From Nitrospinaceae bacterium (GTDB taxonomy: Bacteria > Nitrospinota > Nitrospinia > Nitrospinales > VA-1), in contig JAESTE010000052.1 of assembly GCA_016763735.1 (NCBI GenBank), forward strand, positions 1 to 7,074: a stretch of 7,074 bases of DNA, written 5' to 3'. The notes below the pieces were generated by a model. The model had not been told where the DNA came from. It saw only the letters and a program-made list of their open reading frames with translations, and did not search any database. Every line of letters starts with the position of its first letter. The stretch's first letter is position 1. A program made the position numbers and the translations under genes. This document shows, one piece after another, positions 5,881-7,074 of this stretch.

Positions 5881-6798
5881 TTAAACCGGGGTGAGCCATT
5901 TGCGGAAATCTGCATTGTAGCCGCGGGCTATCTCGAAAAAGGTTTGCTGAATTTTGTCTGTAATGGGTCCTTTTTTGCCTGAACCAATGACTCGATTATC
6001 AATTTCGCGGACAGGGGTTATCTCTGCCGCAGTTCCGCTAAGAAAAAATTCTTCAGCAATATACAACTCGTCACGAGTGATGTTTCTTTCTTCTACTCCG
6101 ATACCGAGTTTATGGCAAATTTGAATGACAGCGTCTCGCGTGATCCCATCAAGGTTTGAGCATGAAAGAGATGGGGTATGCAGTTTGCCTTTGGAATAAA
6201 TAAAAATATTTTCTCCAGAGCCTTCGGATACAAAACCATTTGGGTCAAGCAATATGCCTTCATCATATCCATCGCTATGGGCCTCAGCCTTGGCTAGAAT
6301 GGAATTGATATAGTATCCACAGGCTTTGGCTTTGGTCATTGAGATGTTTATGTGATGTCGAGTGAAAGAAGAAACACGTACGCGGATTCCTTTATTGAGT
6401 CCGTCTTCCCCAAGATAAGTTCCCCACGGCCATGCCGCAATAGCACAACGAACATCAACGCCTTTCGGGTTCAGTCCCATTTTATTATCCCCGAGAAAAA
6501 CAATGGGGCGGATATAACATTCCTCTAGCTTGTTTTCGCGAACAACCTGAAGAATAGCATCATGGATCTCTTTGTTAGAAAAAGGAATTTTGATTCCGAG
6601 AATGACGGCAGACTGAAACAGGCGATCGACATGCTCCTGAAGCCGAAAAATTGCGGAACCATTTTCTTTGGAATTGTAACAACGAATTCCTTCAAAAACT
6701 CCCAAGCCATAATGCAGGGTATGAGTGAGTACATGGACGTTGGCTTCGTGCCAGGGAACTAATTTTCCATCCATCCAGATTTTTTCTGATTTTTCCAA
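5881..6798 (-). CDS. ilvE: Branched-chain amino acid aminotransferase (PLP fold type IV)
   Basis: The 305-residue protein is a class IV PLP enzyme that interconverts valine, leucine and isoleucine with their 2-oxo acids using glutamate/2-oxoglutarate, the last step of branched-chain synthesis. The N-terminus KIWMDGKLVPW and HTLHYGLGVFEGIRCY (about 27-41) are typical of bacterial IlvE. The PLP lysine is K158 (MTKAKACGYYINSILAKAEA, 154-173). SEGSGENIF (191-199) provides the cofactor-binding Glu, and SGTAAEITPV (254-263) binds phosphate and substrate. The start is TTG, supported by an AAGAGG ribosome site 5 bases upstream and by the family N-terminus; the next ATG (codon 9) would remove the conserved KIW. 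It appears to be the first gene of the minus-strand operon, reading away from the tRNA cluster. D-amino-acid or aminodeoxychorismate activities of the fold are less likely given length and motifs. Confidence 0.93.
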   Translation of the reverse strand: MEKSEKIWMDGKLVPWHEANVHVLTHTLHYGLGVFEGIRCYNSKENGSAIFRLQEHVDRLFQSAVILGIKIPFSNKEIHDAILQVVRENKLEECYIRPIVFLGDNKMGLNPKGVDVRCAIAAWPWGTYLGEDGLNKGIRVRVSSFTRHHINISMTKAKACGYYINSILAKAEAHSDGYDEGILLDPNGFVSEGSGENIFIYSKGKLHTPSLSCSNLDGITRDAVIQICHKLGIGVEERNITRDELYIAEEFFLSGTAAEITPVREIDNRVIGSGKKGPITDKIQQTFFEIARGYNADFRKWLTPV

Positions 6799-6803
6799 AG
6801 GTG

Positions 6804-6809
6804 CCTCTT
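6804..6809 (-). promoter_or_regulatory. Ribosome binding site deciding the ilvE TTG start
   Basis: AAGAGG on the minus strand ends 5 bases before the TTG codon at 6798. No in-frame ATG is near this site, so it supports initiation at TTG. Confidence 0.65.
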
Positions 6810-6854
6810 ATTTGATAGAGATGCAGTTATTTAGCCGGATTAGTGTAAAGTTAG

Positions 6855-6883
6855 ATATTATTGGCCCTTAGGCTTAAAATCAA
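6855..6883 (-). promoter_or_regulatory. Putative sigma70 promoter of the ilvE operon
   Basis: On the minus strand TTGATT (6878-6883) and TAATAT (6855-6860) are spaced by 17 bp, each with four of six consensus matches. The transcript would begin near 6847 with a leader of about 48 bases before the ilvE start. No leader peptide or attenuator could be seen in that short leader. Confidence 0.5.
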
Positions 6884-6897
6884 GGCAAATAAATGCG

Positions 6898-6926
6898 TTG
6901 ACATGCTATTATAGTTTTGATACTTT
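6898..6926 (+). promoter_or_regulatory. Putative sigma70 promoter of the tRNA operon
   Basis: A perfect TTGACA (6898-6903) is followed 17 bp later by TACTTT (6921-6926), which is preceded by TG-A as in an extended -10. The C-rich bases after it (CCACCC) would form a GC-rich discriminator, as is usual for stable-RNA promoters under stringent control. Transcription would begin near 6933, about 20 bases before tRNA-Lys. Confidence 0.6.
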
Positions 6927-6954
6927 CCACCCTTTGCTTTTGCTATTTAAGAGG

Positions 6955-7027
6955 GGGCCGCTAGCTCAGTTGGTAGAGCACTTGACTTTTAATCAAGTGG
7001 TCGAAGGTTCGATCCCTTCGCGGCTCA
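6955..7027 (+). tRNA. tRNA-Lys (anticodon TTT)
   Basis: A complete 73-base cloverleaf can be drawn. The acceptor stem is GGGCCGC with GCGGCTC (one G-U pair) and discriminator A7027. The D arm is GCTC/GAGC. The anticodon stem is CTTGA/TCAAG around loop CTTTTAA, with anticodon TTT at 6988-6990. The T arm is GAAGG/CCTTC around TTCGATC. The 3' CCA is not encoded (the next bases are CTT), so it must be added by nucleotidyltransferase. It lies divergent to ilvE and first in a cluster with a second tRNA 27 bp downstream. Confidence 0.97.
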
Positions 7028-7054
7028 CTTCTTACTTTTTTCAATAAGTTGAAC

Positions 7055-7074
7055 GTCCCCATCGTCTAGCCTGG
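7055..7074 (+). tRNA. tRNA-Glu, 5' part only, cut by the window edge
   Basis: GTCCCCATCGTCTAGCCTGG is the acceptor strand, D stem and start of the D loop characteristic of bacterial tRNA-Glu. Only 20 bases are present, so the anticodon is not visible and the identity rests on the 5' sequence alone. It is very probably co-transcribed with tRNA-Lys. Confidence 0.75.

Noticed and set aside
6562..6762. 66-codon plus-strand ORF opposite ilvE
   Set aside because: It lies fully within the well-supported ilvE reading frame and has no recognisable features.
6799..6954. Attenuator, T-box or leader peptide before ilvE
   Set aside because: The predicted leader is only about 48 bases, with no run of branched-chain codons and no terminator/antiterminator pair.
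1..7074. CRISPR array, insertion sequence or sigma54 -24/-12 promoter
   Set aside because: No regularly spaced repeats, transposase-like protein or convincing GG-N10-GC promoter ahead of a gene was seen by eye.

Overview
The window is an ordinary stretch of bacterial chromosome, about 45-50% GC by eye. It carries one long minus-strand operon, a toxin-antitoxin pair beyond the operon's end, and a divergent plus-strand tRNA cluster at the right edge. Gene content (branched-chain aminotransferase, FmdB-type zinc ribbon with a Lys/Ala/Pro tail, NtrB/NtrC-like pair, paired COG3608-type peptidases) and the dispersed repeats would suit a Gram-negative delta-proteobacterial or Nitrospinota-like lineage. 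That placement is inference from general resemblance, with no marker gene to confirm it.

Layout, right to left in the direction of the main operon. A 156-bp divergent region (6799-6954) has a promoter reading left into ilvE and another reading right into tRNA-Lys(UUU), which is followed by the first 20 bases of a probable tRNA-Glu. The minus-strand run is ilvE (TTG start), a 58-bp gap, fmdB-like zinc ribbon, a 9-bp gap, ntrB-like sensor kinase, a 12-bp gap, ntrC-like sigma54 activator, an 11-bp gap, an M14/AstE-AspA-family zinc hydrolase, and then, overlapping by ATGA, a second homologue of it. The spacing suggests one transcript of six genes in which nitrogen-type signalling sits with amino-acid metabolism.

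Two of the six genes are split by a frame change in the same direction (minus one). In the ntrC-like gene it separates the C-terminal Fis-type DNA-binding helix-turn-helix (2881-3060) from the receiver and AAA+ domains. In the second peptidase homologue it splits the catalytic-domain region; the reconstructed protein is also a pseudoenzyme, because all the metal ligands and the catalytic Glu of its neighbour are replaced. Its frame change lies next to a heptamer of the programmed -1 slippery form with a GC stem-loop downstream. Simple one-base deletion or sequence error is at least as likely.

Left of the operon, 721-930 holds no gene. It carries two kinds of sequence that look like widespread intergenic repeats, plus a promoter with a possible operator for a RelB/Phd-like antitoxin and RelE-family toxin (276-720). 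After the toxin comes a 63-codon ORF (66-257) that looks like the N-terminus of a larger protein, ending in hairpin-rich sequence where a second frame stays open to the window edge.

No CRISPR array, insertion sequence or phage gene is visible. The most interesting unit is the tandem of one intact and one ligand-less peptidase homologue placed directly behind ntrBC.
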